Source of the DNA: Branchiostoma floridae
Taxonomy: Eukaryota; Chordata; Leptocardii; Amphioxiformes; Branchiostomatidae
NCBI RefSeq assembly: GCF_000003815.2
Contig: NC_049984.1
Location: 9,740,878-9,804,877 of the forward strand
DNA length: 64,000 nt
Direction: 5' to 3'
Under the pieces are notes generated by a model. The model was not told where the DNA came from and made no database searches. It worked only from the letters and a program-made list of their open reading frames with translations. Positions 42,367 through 53,500 of this stretch are shown here, in pieces. The translations under genes and the position numbers were made by a program. The first letter of the stretch is position 1. Each line of letters starts with the position of its first letter.

Positions 42367-45027
42367 TCAGGGAGGGTAGGGAAGGATTCTCGACGAGGCG
42401 TCTCCAGGAATATCGATATCCCATGGCCAGTAGGTGTTTGGCAGAGTCGAGAGGGATCCTCTCCGTCTAGTGCCACGGGCCCCCTCCCCGGGAATCACCC
42501 AAGGCCAATAAGTATCAGGTGGTGTGAGGGGCAAGGATTCTCGACTAGGTATGTTACTGGTTCCCTCTCTATAGTCAGGGATCTCCCATGGCCAGTAGGT
42601 GTTTGGGAGATTCGGGAGGGATCCTCTCCGTCTAGTGCTACGGGCCCCCTCCCCGGGAATCACCCAAGGCCAATACGTATCAGGTGGTGTAACTGTTAAG
42701 GATTCTCGACTAGGTATGTTACGGGTCCCCTCTTTATAGCCAAGGATCCCCCATGGCCAGTAGGTGTTTGGGAAAGTTGACAGAGGCTGTTGGAATACTG
42801 TTTGGGGGGATTGCTCCCCTGGGGTCTCACATGACCAATAAGTGTAAGTGAGGGCAGGCAAGGATGCCCGCCTTCGGGCTCCATGTATTGCTGTTATCAA
42901 TGGCCAGCAGATGTCAGTGCTTCTAAAGATCGTAGCACAGTAGTACCTGGACCGTGGCATTGATTCAGATGCAGCAAGAAGCCTGCCGGCTGAGAGTTGG
43001 TGGTTGTATACAGGAGATGACTCTGCAAAGCTTTGACCCTCCGTGTGTGTAAGTGCGTAGTCGTCAGACTCATCATACTCGTTGTGGCCTGAGTCTGACA
43101 TTACTTCACCTGAAATAGGATTGACCGGGATCTCCAGAGTGTCAGGCAGGGCAGGCAAAGGCCGTCGTGCAGCAGCTAGGTGATCTGGGATATCATCGTA
43201 AATGGACTGAATAGAACTTACGACTGCTGGCAATGACCTACAGGATAAGGTGTCGCCCTGAACCTCCCTGGCTGTGTGTGGAATGACAGGGAGGGAGGCA
43301 GACCTGAGCAGACCAGGCAAAGTAAGACCTGGGAGAATCCAAACGTGGGCATCAGCAGGATCGATGTTGTCCCGTAAACACCTTGATTTTAGCAGGCGTC
43401 TAATTCCAAGCAGGAACAAAAGTGACAAGAACAGTAACCCTGCCAATATCGAGACAACAAGCGGGATCGTAAGAACTGGAGGCACTGGTGGTGACGTGAC
43501 TAGCTCGGGACTAGTCTGGGGAGTACTAACCTTGATTGTGGACGTCAAAGACACTACCGACTGGTCAGTCGATGTCGATGACCTGTAATAATTTGTAGTT
43601 TGAGATCGACTTTGTGTGCTGGTTGCTGCTGCTGCAGGTGTAAGAGAGCTTTCTTGGTCTGTGTCAGTTTTTCTCAGAAAATGTGATTTGTTAAGCTTCT
43701 TGGGGATGTTAAAAAACAACGGTGATGGACTATGCTTAGAGAGCAAGATGCAGGTCATGTTCCGTGTATGAGTAGTGTGGGTTCGGGTGTTAAGGATTAC
43801 TGAATCAGATGTCTTTGTCTCTTGTGTGTTCATGACCTTTATGGCCACAGTTGTCACGGTTGTATTTTCTACGCCCATAGAAACCAGTTGTACAGCTGAG
43901 TTACCCTTCATGGCCACCGAAATGCCTAAATCATGCTCCCACACCTGCCTGCACTTATCGGGATAGTGAGCGGTCAGTTTGGGTAGAGAATCATTAGTCG
44001 CAATGACAACAAAGGGTGGCTGATGTGTCACATTTCCTAAAGACCCACCCAAGGACAGGCATAAGCGAGGCACTTTACTGCGGGATACATCGACTGCCGA
44101 ATCAAACATCCATGTTAGTGACTTCAGGCTCTCTCCTAGATCATTTGTGACGCAGAAATGGAAGTTGGACACCATACCAGATACGATCTGCTTGCGCGGG
44201 AGTGCGTCATTGTAGACGGTAAGGCTCCACGCCATGGTACGTGACATTTCATCGTGCACTGATATCAACCTGTTACCGCCAACAGAGAAGATTGACAGAT
44301 CCTCCAGCCCCCGTGATACCTCCCAATCCAGACAAGTCAGAGCAATTCTCTGCATGAAAAGTTGAGAGATGGGAGTTCCTTTGAAAGCACCTGATGGAAT
44401 GATTTCAATTTCATTGTTTCCCAGGTACATCTTTTGAATTGTGTACGGTCCACGAAACCAGACAGGATCCACAAAATGCAAGAGATTGTACTCCAGGTTC
44501 AGAACGAACAGGAACTTCTGATCCCTGAAGCACCCAGGTTCAAGCTGTGCTATTCTGTTATTGGATAAAGTCAGAATACTGAGCGTATTTAAACCAGTGA
44601 ACCAACCCCGATTCACATGGGCCAGCCTGTTGAAATCCAGACCTAACCTATTCAAATACGGAAACTCACTCAAGGTGTTATTCTCCACATCTCTGAGTTC
44701 ACCATCGATGATACTCAAACCCCTAAGCTTTTCATGGTCAACGACCTGTAGATGTCTTGCTGATAAAACACTTAATGGGTAGCCTCGAATTGTGACAGCT
44801 TTTTGATCGGGGAGTGGACAGGATAGAGAGGAAGTGTTACTGACAGTGGCCGCGCTCCCTTCCTGAGCTTTACATATAATACACGCCCCATGTTGTGCGT
44901 AGGGCGCATCATCCAGGCTAGCGGCAATGATGCACTCAATGCTGTCGACCAACCTACACTGATGGAAACATTGGCTGACTGAGACTGTGCAGGTAACCAT
45001 CAGGGTCAGGTAAATTGACAAAAACAT
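42367..45027 (-). CDS. LRR single-pass membrane receptor with repeat tail
   Basis: Intronless 886-residue type I membrane protein. It has a signal peptide at ~1-18, a Cys-rich N-cap (QCFHQCR), and leucine-rich repeats at ~95-260 (LNRLGLDFNRL, LSILTLSNNRI, LFVLNLEYNLL, KMYLGNNEI). A Cys-containing ectodomain and a Ser/Thr-rich stalk with many N-glycosylation sequons follow. One transmembrane helix lies near 525-550 (IPLVVSILAGLLFLSLLFLL), followed by RRLLKSR. The ~330-residue cytoplasmic tail has tyrosine motifs (SIYDDIP, NEYDESDDYAL) and, from ~720 to the end, tandem repeats of about 55 residues with TYWPW and RRRGSLP. There is no TIR, death or kinase domain. A small 5'UTR intron (about 45053-45119) is possible. 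Role unknown; a receptor or adhesion function is inferred from architecture only. Confidence 0.85.
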   Translation of the reverse strand: MFLSIYLTLMVTCTVSVSQCFHQCRLVDSIECIIAASLDDAPYAQHGACIICKAQEGSAATVSNTSSLSCPLPDQKAVTIRGYPLSVLSARHLQVVDHEKLRGLSIIDGELRDVENNTLSEFPYLNRLGLDFNRLAHVNRGWFTGLNTLSILTLSNNRIAQLEPGCFRDQKFLFVLNLEYNLLHFVDPVWFRGPYTIQKMYLGNNEIEIIPSGAFKGTPISQLFMQRIALTCLDWEVSRGLEDLSIFSVGGNRLISVHDEMSRTMAWSLTVYNDALPRKQIVSGMVSNFHFCVTNDLGESLKSLTWMFDSAVDVSRSKVPRLCLSLGGSLGNVTHQPPFVVIATNDSLPKLTAHYPDKCRQVWEHDLGISVAMKGNSAVQLVSMGVENTTVTTVAIKVMNTQETKTSDSVILNTRTHTTHTRNMTCILLSKHSPSPLFFNIPKKLNKSHFLRKTDTDQESSLTPAAAATSTQSRSQTTNYYRSSTSTDQSVVSLTSTIKVSTPQTSPELVTSPPVPPVLTIPLVVSILAGLLFLSLLFLLGIRRLLKSRCLRDNIDPADAHVWILPGLTLPGLLRSASLPVIPHTAREVQGDTLSCRSLPAVVSSIQSIYDDIPDHLAAARRPLPALPDTLEIPVNPISGEVMSDSGHNEYDESDDYALTHTEGQSFAESSPVYNHQLSAGRLLAASESMPRSRYYCATIFRSTDICWPLITAIHGARRRASLPALTYTYWSCETPGEQSPQTVFQQPLSTFPNTYWPWGILGYKEGTRNIPSRESLTVTPPDTYWPWVIPGEGARSTRRRGSLPNLPNTYWPWEIPDYREGTSNIPSRESLPLTPPDTYWPWVIPGEGARGTRRRGSLSTLPNTYWPWDIDIPGDASSRILPYPP

Positions 45028-47521
45028 TTTAGTATAATGGCACTCTTTCTAAAAGTCCATTGTCTACATCTTAACAATCACGGGGAAATATCTTAAAGCT
45101 TCTAACGAACTTGACACTCACCTGAAACTATGTCCTGCAGTGCGTCAAAAGACTCAAAACCAACCCAGGCCGTGGCTGTCTGCATGCGAAGTCAATCAGA
45201 CTCAGTCAATGTTCTCTTCTCACGCAGAGACCGTGCCGCCGCCAGACGAGGTCCAGCCTTTTCTGCTCATACTGCATTATGTGCCCAGACTAATATCCCG
45301 GCATGGCTGGGACGTATGAATAATAAGGCTCAAAGGCTGTGGTGGACACCAGTACTACTTCCTGATACCCAGACTCATCTCCTCGTTATGGCCAACGGGC
45401 TACCGGAAGAATCCGACCAGACTTATACCATATTCATCAGAGGGGATATGCAAGCACAATACAAGGTTTCAGACTTAAGTCATTAATTCTGTAACTTTTC
45501 GGTGGAATAAACCGATTGTTCAAATTTCTCGAATTTTGTTTCGTGATTTAGTCTGACTGTATTTATCAGTCGCTAGTTGTAAGATTTGGGAGACATTCTC
45601 GACTTATGATATATGATTGGTATTCAATCACGACAACCTCAAGGTCGTCAGAGTGTGCTCTCTACAAGGCCTCTCGGTGAAATTTAAAAGATATAATAAT
45701 TGGTAAAAAAATGCTTGATGATTGTTTCAGGAACCGAGATTGCATTGGAAATCAAATATGCCTCGTCCGATTTCTACAAATTTTAAACTCCAACATAAGG
45801 TCTTTTAGAAACTAACTAGTGGGCAAGGCCGTGTGCAATCGTTCACGAGTATGCAATAAGCTTTAGCCTTGCCTTGAGCGAGGTCTCATATCAAAGCTTC
45901 ACTTCGGCCCCAAGCACGACGTGTTGTTAACGGAAGTGAGCACACTTTCCTGAGTGCATTTGTATATCCGTCCTAAAGTTTGTTAACTTCATGTCAACTA
46001 GATGTGCTCGGCAAAGAATATGGAGACAGAAAGAGGCAAAGAAAAGGGCTGTAAGTACAAAAGTAAAAGAAATGTCACCAATTCAACGACAAGATCTACA
46101 CTACACCAGCCTCATGACAACACTCGCCTGATTATCCTGCTTGAATGCTAGTTTCACAGCAGAAGAAAGAGCTAAGCATTTTAACTTACAAATACCCCAG
46201 TAGGAACATATATGACATATGATAACCAATTATGACATGTGATAACCCCTGTATGGTATACATAGGAAAATATATTAAAGAATGCCTAGATGCTAGATAT
46301 CCCTCCAATTATTGCAAAAGATCATTTTCATCCCATACTATGCACCCTTGTATTAAGTGATTAACCTTATAGTTATGTATACTGTAGTTATGTATGCTTT
46401 GCACCTTGTACAATTGTTGTGCAATAAAATTATACTTATATTTGTTTGCCATTACTACAAAATAGCAACATATTCCAAAGCTCAAGAGAAGCCTTCATGT
46501 TTACACACTGTCTTTTATTCCATTGTATGTTTTGGATAATGACATACATTGTATTTACAGCCATAGATTACTGATAATGATTACCTAAGAATACAATAGC
46601 ACCATTTCAATTAAAAAATTTAATCACTTATTCAAGTTTAACTTCCACATACATTCATTATTAAGAATTGCATTTGCACATATATTTATAAATTTTATGA
46701 ATTACACGTACCTTATTATTGGACAATATAATGGCCACCATCAAAACAACACATGTTTAGATCTACCAGTGCAGAGTAGACAGATGTCAAACTATGGAAC
46801 ATTGTGCTTCATACTTTGGAAGAATTGCATTTGTTATAAGACCAATCTCTCTTGTGCACCTTTCAGTCATGCAACAAGCCTTGTTCTGCCACAGTTATAG
46901 GGCTTCCAATGAATGGAAAACAATTGTCTGTAGGTGTAAGACATAACAATAATTGCTTGTCAGTGTCTATCTACATGATTACATCATACAGTTAAAGCTG
47001 CACAATTAAGCGACTGCCTTTACTTTGAACACCTAGCCAAGGTGAATATGTTCCGAGCCAAAGTCTGTGTGCTTTTACCTCGAGATCCGTTGGTATAATG
47101 ACCCTTTGAGGAATTCAGTGACCACCGCGCCCTGTCAGCGTCCGGACCACATACAGCGTTTGTCGGTATCAAATAAGGGGATGCTTCTGATAATAATTAG
47201 CACGGCGGCATTTCAGCTCAAATCAGCCATTGACGTGGCGCCATGCCGCCAAAGTCTGGCTTCACTCGTCCAAGCTGTAATTAATCATCCAGATTGCCTA
47301 ATTACAAAGGGGGACCGCAAGGAGCAACACCATTGTCATTTATATCGGCTCAAATTCATTCCTTTCAAAACATTATTTTGGTGGTCCATTTAAAAATAAT
47401 TTTCCCAATGACACAAGCACTAAGAATCCCGTGCAAAGGAACCACCTATTCTCATGAGTGGTCGTCAATTTTGACTGTACATAGTGTCAGTCTTCCAAGA
47501 TCAAGAGAGACATTTCATGGT
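45028..47521. other. Intergenic, LRR receptor to FCSK
   Basis: A plus-strand open frame at 45130-45486 has no recognisable features. AATAAA occurs at 45507. A LINE 3' relic lies at 46396-46440. The rest is AT-rich without coding signal. The FCSK 3'UTR occupies the right end. Confidence 0.5.
46396..46440 (+). mobile_element. LINE 3'-end relic
   Basis: GCACCTTGTACAATTG then TTGTGCAATAAAATTATA matches the 3' terminus of the LINE at 5020-8960. This is a severely 5'-truncated insertion. Confidence 0.7.
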
Positions 47522-50500
47522 CTATTCCAAGGTAGTAACGGTGATCCCTGTGGTGTCCACTTCAGCTGTGTGGATACTCACATCCTCCCCAACCTGCAAA
47601 TAGAAAATCAAGCCTGTGTCAATTTAGAAACATCCTTAAGTTTGTAAAAGAAAACCAAAGGCTAGAGTGGTCCCTATGATAGACACATACATTGTGTCAG
47701 GGCTCTAGCCAGCTCAAAATTTTTTTCCATCGGCCAATTCCCATTGTCGCAAAAACACTACTCCAGGAGACTGAACTGAGACCTTGAAAAACAGATTTTA
47801 ATGAGATTATTGTATGCGAAAGGGCACCGACACACATTGTCAACAATAGCAAAACAAACAGTGTTGCTTTTACGGCCGTGGACGGCGTCCCCAAGCCGCC
47901 TGTAGCTTCCACCAAGGAGCTTTTATCAGATTTTTGTCCGTCAAGGTTGACGGATTGGTTTTAAAATTTTTCCATCACATGCAGCAAATTTCCGTCAATT
48001 GACGGAAAAACGGACGCTGGCTAGAGCCCTGCATTGTGTACAAGGAATCTCTTTGTGCCCCTTTGATTTCCAACAATGGAGACACAATGTGAAGAGAGTC
48101 TTTATCAAAATCAGAACAGAAAGGTTTTTGGTAAAATACTCCTATATAACAATTATTGAAAACTAATGGAAAACTTACCCCTGCTGTCTGCAGAATGTTC
48201 CTGACTATCTGGAGCCCACCAGGGTCCCTAGTCAGCACGCACATGAACCCCCCACCCCCTGCTCCTGCAAGTACCTACATTTTGTACATGTACATGTTAA
48301 CATAAAAATATTCAATATTCATACAATCAACATGCTATCAACACTAAAATGTAGATTCAGGAAAAAAAGATGCCAACATTTTTTTAGATTGGCGATGACA
48401 TATGTTGCTGAATACATTACATGTAGTAAGTAAAGTATGTAAATGATAGATTGATGAAATGTAGACTGAATCATACTAACCTGTCCATAGACGTGAGGTT
48501 TCAGAGCTGTCATCATCTTCCTCACTGCCACAGGCTCACAGCCTGGAGCCATTTTCTTTTTCTGCTCCCAGTACCGGTCCATACAGGCCCCTAAAGCACC
48601 TAAATCACCTGTGATACCAACAAACCACAGAACAATGACACAAAAGTTCTTGATATGGCAACATTCCCATTTCTTAATCACACATTGCAAAGAAACTAAG
48701 TATTTTATGCAAAACATGACCTATTGCATAAAAAGTAAAGAAAACTATTTGACATGGAAACTAACCTTCTCTAAATGCTTTGGCACAATCTTCTGCATTG
48801 GTCACCAAGTCATCACAGTTAGCTACCACTTCAGGCAGCCTAGCATACCTACAAGGTGATACATGACAAATATATTGAATGACTAAGAGAAAAGAAGGAC
48901 AACATATCTTGCTATCTCAAATGTGCTATCGCAATGGTTACCATTTCCTTATTTACCATGGTAGATCTAAAGTTTACTTTAAAGTAAAGTATCATACATG
49001 TATCATCTGATTGTATAAGTCTCAACTACAGTCTTAACATGCCAATAGGTTAGCTTGAACCATCCTTTGGAATGAATCTTGACAATCAACAGTCAGAACC
49101 AAGGTTACTGCCTATGCTAAGACCCCTGACTTCATGAGCACACAGTATATAGCTTGTAACTTTGACAGATTCGGAGGTCTTACCAGTTCCTGACCACATC
49201 TTGTAGCAGGTTCCGCGCTAGTCTGGTTTTGCCGGTGTAAACCAGAACCAACCGGCTGTTCAAGGCCTGAAGTACCTCGTCGCTAACGGAAATGTGTTCA
49301 ACCTCCACTTTCACTGGAATCTGTGGTCTACAGCGACCAATTTTCACTGCAGGGTCAAGACCTGAACCAAGAAAGAATGTCTGGTAAACTTGCTATTTTA
49401 GGAGTAATGTCAAACACACTATTTAAAAGAAAACAGGAAAAAACACAATGAGACCAGTATGAGATAACCTTTCCTAATATTGTGCAATTCAATTCAATTC
49501 AACTCTGCTAGCTTCCCCTCTGTCCAACACATAAAACGAACACTAAACAGGGGATAAAATGATTAAAGCACAACTTTCCACAATGGAGAACTCACCCCCG
49601 ACTTGGTCCTGCCAGCCTCCCCCAGAAGTGAGAAGCTGTTCCACATACAGAACACCGTGCATGAGGGACAGGTTGTCAGCCTCCCGCCCTAAAAATGACA
49701 CAAAGGGATCATGAATACAAATTTCAGTGGTCTAGTCAAGTCATAATAAACTGGGCTGTCTCCAAGACTAAGCTGGTGTGTTACGCCGAAGGGCAGTTAT
49801 ACCGGCTATATAGGTACATGTACAGATACAGATACAAACTCATCCCCCAATCCAGGAACGGAAATTTGCATGTTGGAATAGACAAAAGTTCATCTTAGTG
49901 CTTGCCTGTCTAAATTTAAACAATCTGAACTTCATGACATGAAGTTCATGACAGTGCATTAATTTTAATGCAAATTAACAATATGGGCCCCAAGACAATG
50001 TCTGAGACAGAAAATTAAACCTTGAGACAGTCCTGATCATCATATCAACCCCATGTGGACATAGCTAATAGCCTTGTATGTAATTAAGGGTTAACTTGAC
50101 AGGTCAACATTTGCTTGAGAGCAAATACGGCATATTTCATCCATCTCTCTCCAACAATAGTCTGTTCTAAGTGGTGCGGCAGTGGTGCTGCAGTGGTGCT
50201 GCAGTGGTGCGGCAGTACATTTTGTATTATAGTGACTTCCATTGCCTAAGGCACTGTTCTCCACATAACAGCATAATCATCTTACACTTTCTGGTAGTCA
50301 ATGTTTTTCATGTTTCTCAAGTTTGAACTGACCTGTCACCTTGTACAGTACAGCCAGGATAGCCCCTGCTAGGATACTGCTTGTGCCCAGCCCTGAACCA
50401 TGAGGGATGTCCGACCATGTGTGCAGCTCAAACCCACCCCCATGTCTGGTCTGTAGCTGCTCCCGTAGACTGGTGGGGGAGGGGAGGGTGACCAGGTCTG

Positions 50501-53500
50501 CACACATAACACATGCCTTCAGCAGGGCTCCTACAGGGAATATAAAACAGCATTGGAACAATTAATGCGGAAGTAAGTTTCAAAAGATATTAATACATTT
50601 TTATACTTTTCTTGTGAGCTGGCCTGGAAGCATTGAAATTTTGGTAACTAAAGACCTGCAGTCAGAATTTTTCAAATACATCAATACTTGCACCTGTATT
50701 TGATAGACAGTATATGATTCAATCTCTACAAGTGGATAAAAAAATGGAGGTTTACTTCCAGACGTTTCGAGTGACTTCAGCATCACTAGAATGAACTGGC
50801 AGGACAATTCAATACAAGCACAGATGAATTGCTCTGCCAGTTCATTCTAGTAATGCTAAAAAGAGTGATGGATGTGACTCAAAACGTCCAGAAGTAAATC
50901 TACATTTTTATATTCCAGTTATAGAGATTGAATTGTATTTGAATATTATTTACCTGGATGTCTAACCTCATAAATGTTTACTAGTAACTGCTATTCATGT
51001 CTTGGCAAGAATATGAATGTAAGTGTTGCCTACATAATGTAACATCCAGCACACCATCTATTTTGACATTTGCTGGTGAGACACAATGTAACTGTAAGCC
51101 CTGTACCTGGTGCATGGGGCTGGCAGTATGTTTCCATGTCAGAAAGTTCAGTACAGGTGAGGCGCACGCTGCTGTTGTCAAGGTTACTATCAATCACCAG
51201 AACAAGCTCTGGCCTGTCATGGAACAACAGACTCATCAGACTCTTCAACACACATGACAAAATTTGTGCAGTGAATTGTGTTTGGCACAAAGTGTCCTGT
51301 ACATTCCATCTGAGTATTTTTGTATATTTTCATTGCATACATAAATGTAATGTCTATGAGAGGAACAACCTTCTCTGTACCTGAGTTTACCCATCCAAAA
51401 AGATACAACTGTACAGTTCTGAACTTGTCTTCCACCGACTGGTAAGTAATTAGTGGCATCTTGTGAAAATATTTGCATCAATACATGAAGAAATAGCTAC
51501 TGTACTACATTACAATGTGACCTATAAAAATGAATCAAGTGTGGTATGCATACTCTTGTATTCTCCTTGCTTTTGCCCCGATTGGTTTCTTGCCATCGAT
51601 GAGAAGAGCAACATTTGTGACGGAGCCTCCGTGCTCGTATGTGATGGGTGGGGTGTCGCTCCATCCTCCGGACAGGTCTATTCTAGCAGGGCACTCTGCC
51701 ACCCCCCACTGTCCCATACTGGGAACAGGGCTCTGCTGAGTGTGGATGAACTAGGGGAGCAGAACAACAAGTTGAACAGATACTGGATCTAACTCTCTAT
51801 TACATCTACACATTTTGAAAAGATAACAACAAAAAATAACATCTTTGACAGTCTATGAAAGAAGGAAAGTCTGTGAGTGAGTGAGTGAGTGAGTGAGTGA
51901 GTGAGTGAGTGAGTGAGTGAGTGAGTGAGTGAGTGAGTGAGTGAGTGAGTGAGTGAGTGAGTGAGTGAGTGAGTGAGTGAGTGAGTGAGTGAGTGAGTGA
52001 GTGAGTGTTGAGTGAGTGTTGAGTAGGTGTGTTTTGCCAAAGGGCAGCTATACTGGATATACAGATATAGATATGCAGGTATTCTGATATGTAAAAAACA
52101 TTTCATCATGCAGTAACACTTGCACAGAATAGAAAAATACATGTACATTGCATTGCCTCAAGCTACAGAGCATAACACACATAATTTTATACTTAGAGTA
52201 AGTACATAACATTACATGATATATTCAAAGTTACGAAGCAGTACCTGTTTTGCCGTCATTACTATCTGTCTCCGGAGAATCTGTTCAGCTCCCTCATAGT
52301 GTCGGGCTGCTCGGATCAGGAGGTCTGGTCTGGAGCTTGGTTAGAGAAAGAAACTTTACTGTTATACCATAATTCTTATCTTATTGATGCACAGAAGATT
52401 AATAAACAAGTAAATCAAGAACAAAATTACCTGTCCAGCCAGAATTCTCTCTCCAGTGCCAATGCCTGTACACCAGCTGCATATTCCCCTGCCTACAGCA
52501 AGTCAAAAAAAGACATTACTAACATACATGTACATCTGACAGTGTAATTACCTTTTTAAAAGGATATATGGCATCCTTAAAGAAGTACGTGTCTGTTTCT
52601 ATATGTGTCCAGGGAGTCCTGAAAAACAGGCTGAAGCCTGGGCGATGTACTCTGGTAAAACAAATAAAACGAAACGAAAGAAGTACAATATTATTATGAC
52701 TATCTAACATGTCATGTAAGAAAAAGTTTTAGATACCTTCCAAACAAAATGTAACAGTTTCAGAATATATCAATAAGATGTTCTTGCTCGATATCTCAGA
52801 CTACCATATCAATATCTTAGACTGTCATGTTAACGTTCAGCCAAACACGCTTGATTCCTTTGTTTACAAATCGCAAAACAATCATTCTGTTATCATATCA
52901 TGTCAGAAAGAGAATGGGGGTCTTGTAGGGGGAATGGGAGAATAGTTACCTCTAGAAGCTGATACGCTGGTTGCCACTTCTTGTTGGCAGCAGGCCCACT
53001 CCTGAGCCCCCACTGCCCCCCCACCAGGCTGCCCAGCACGTCAGCGATACAGGCCAGGGTACGGGCAGTCACACCTGGGGTGGCCGTGCTCGTCACAACT
53101 ACACATCATGTACACAATACATGGAGTGAGGTTTTACTTTTTCTTATGGGTTAAAGAAATGTAATTCATCAACAATAAACAATTGAATTCAGGGCTTGTC
53201 TCAACTGAACAATGTAATTGTTGTGCAAAGCAGATTATCAATGTTTTGGTCATTTATTCTTGGTAGTTTGCACTTTACAAAGTGACCCTCCCTCTTCTTC
53301 AACAAATAATATGCATCACGAGGCCTATATCTTACATTTTGAAAGGAAGTTTTCGAAACATGCATCACAAAAGAAATCTAAAAGAAAGATATCCAGCCTT
53401 GTGTTGGAAGGTTCAACAGTACAAGATAGTCACTTTGACAATTGAACAGAATCAGGGGTTTGTTAGTTCTTCAGTATTGGTGTTCTAAAACAGAGGAAAA

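Noticed and set aside
45130-45486. 118-codon plus-strand ORF upstream of the LRR receptor
   Set aside because: No recognisable domain, leader or splice context, and it overlaps a likely 5' leader of the minus-strand gene. It is probably chance.
51217-51459. Minus-strand ORF with [15 protein letters not shown] as a further FCSK exon
   Set aside because: Exons 51554-51735 and 51107-51213 join directly in phase 2 to give RRIQEPEL, so an exon here would break the conserved sequence.
51789-52148. Minus-strand ORF encoding repeated SLTH
   Set aside because: Translation of the GTGA microsatellite.
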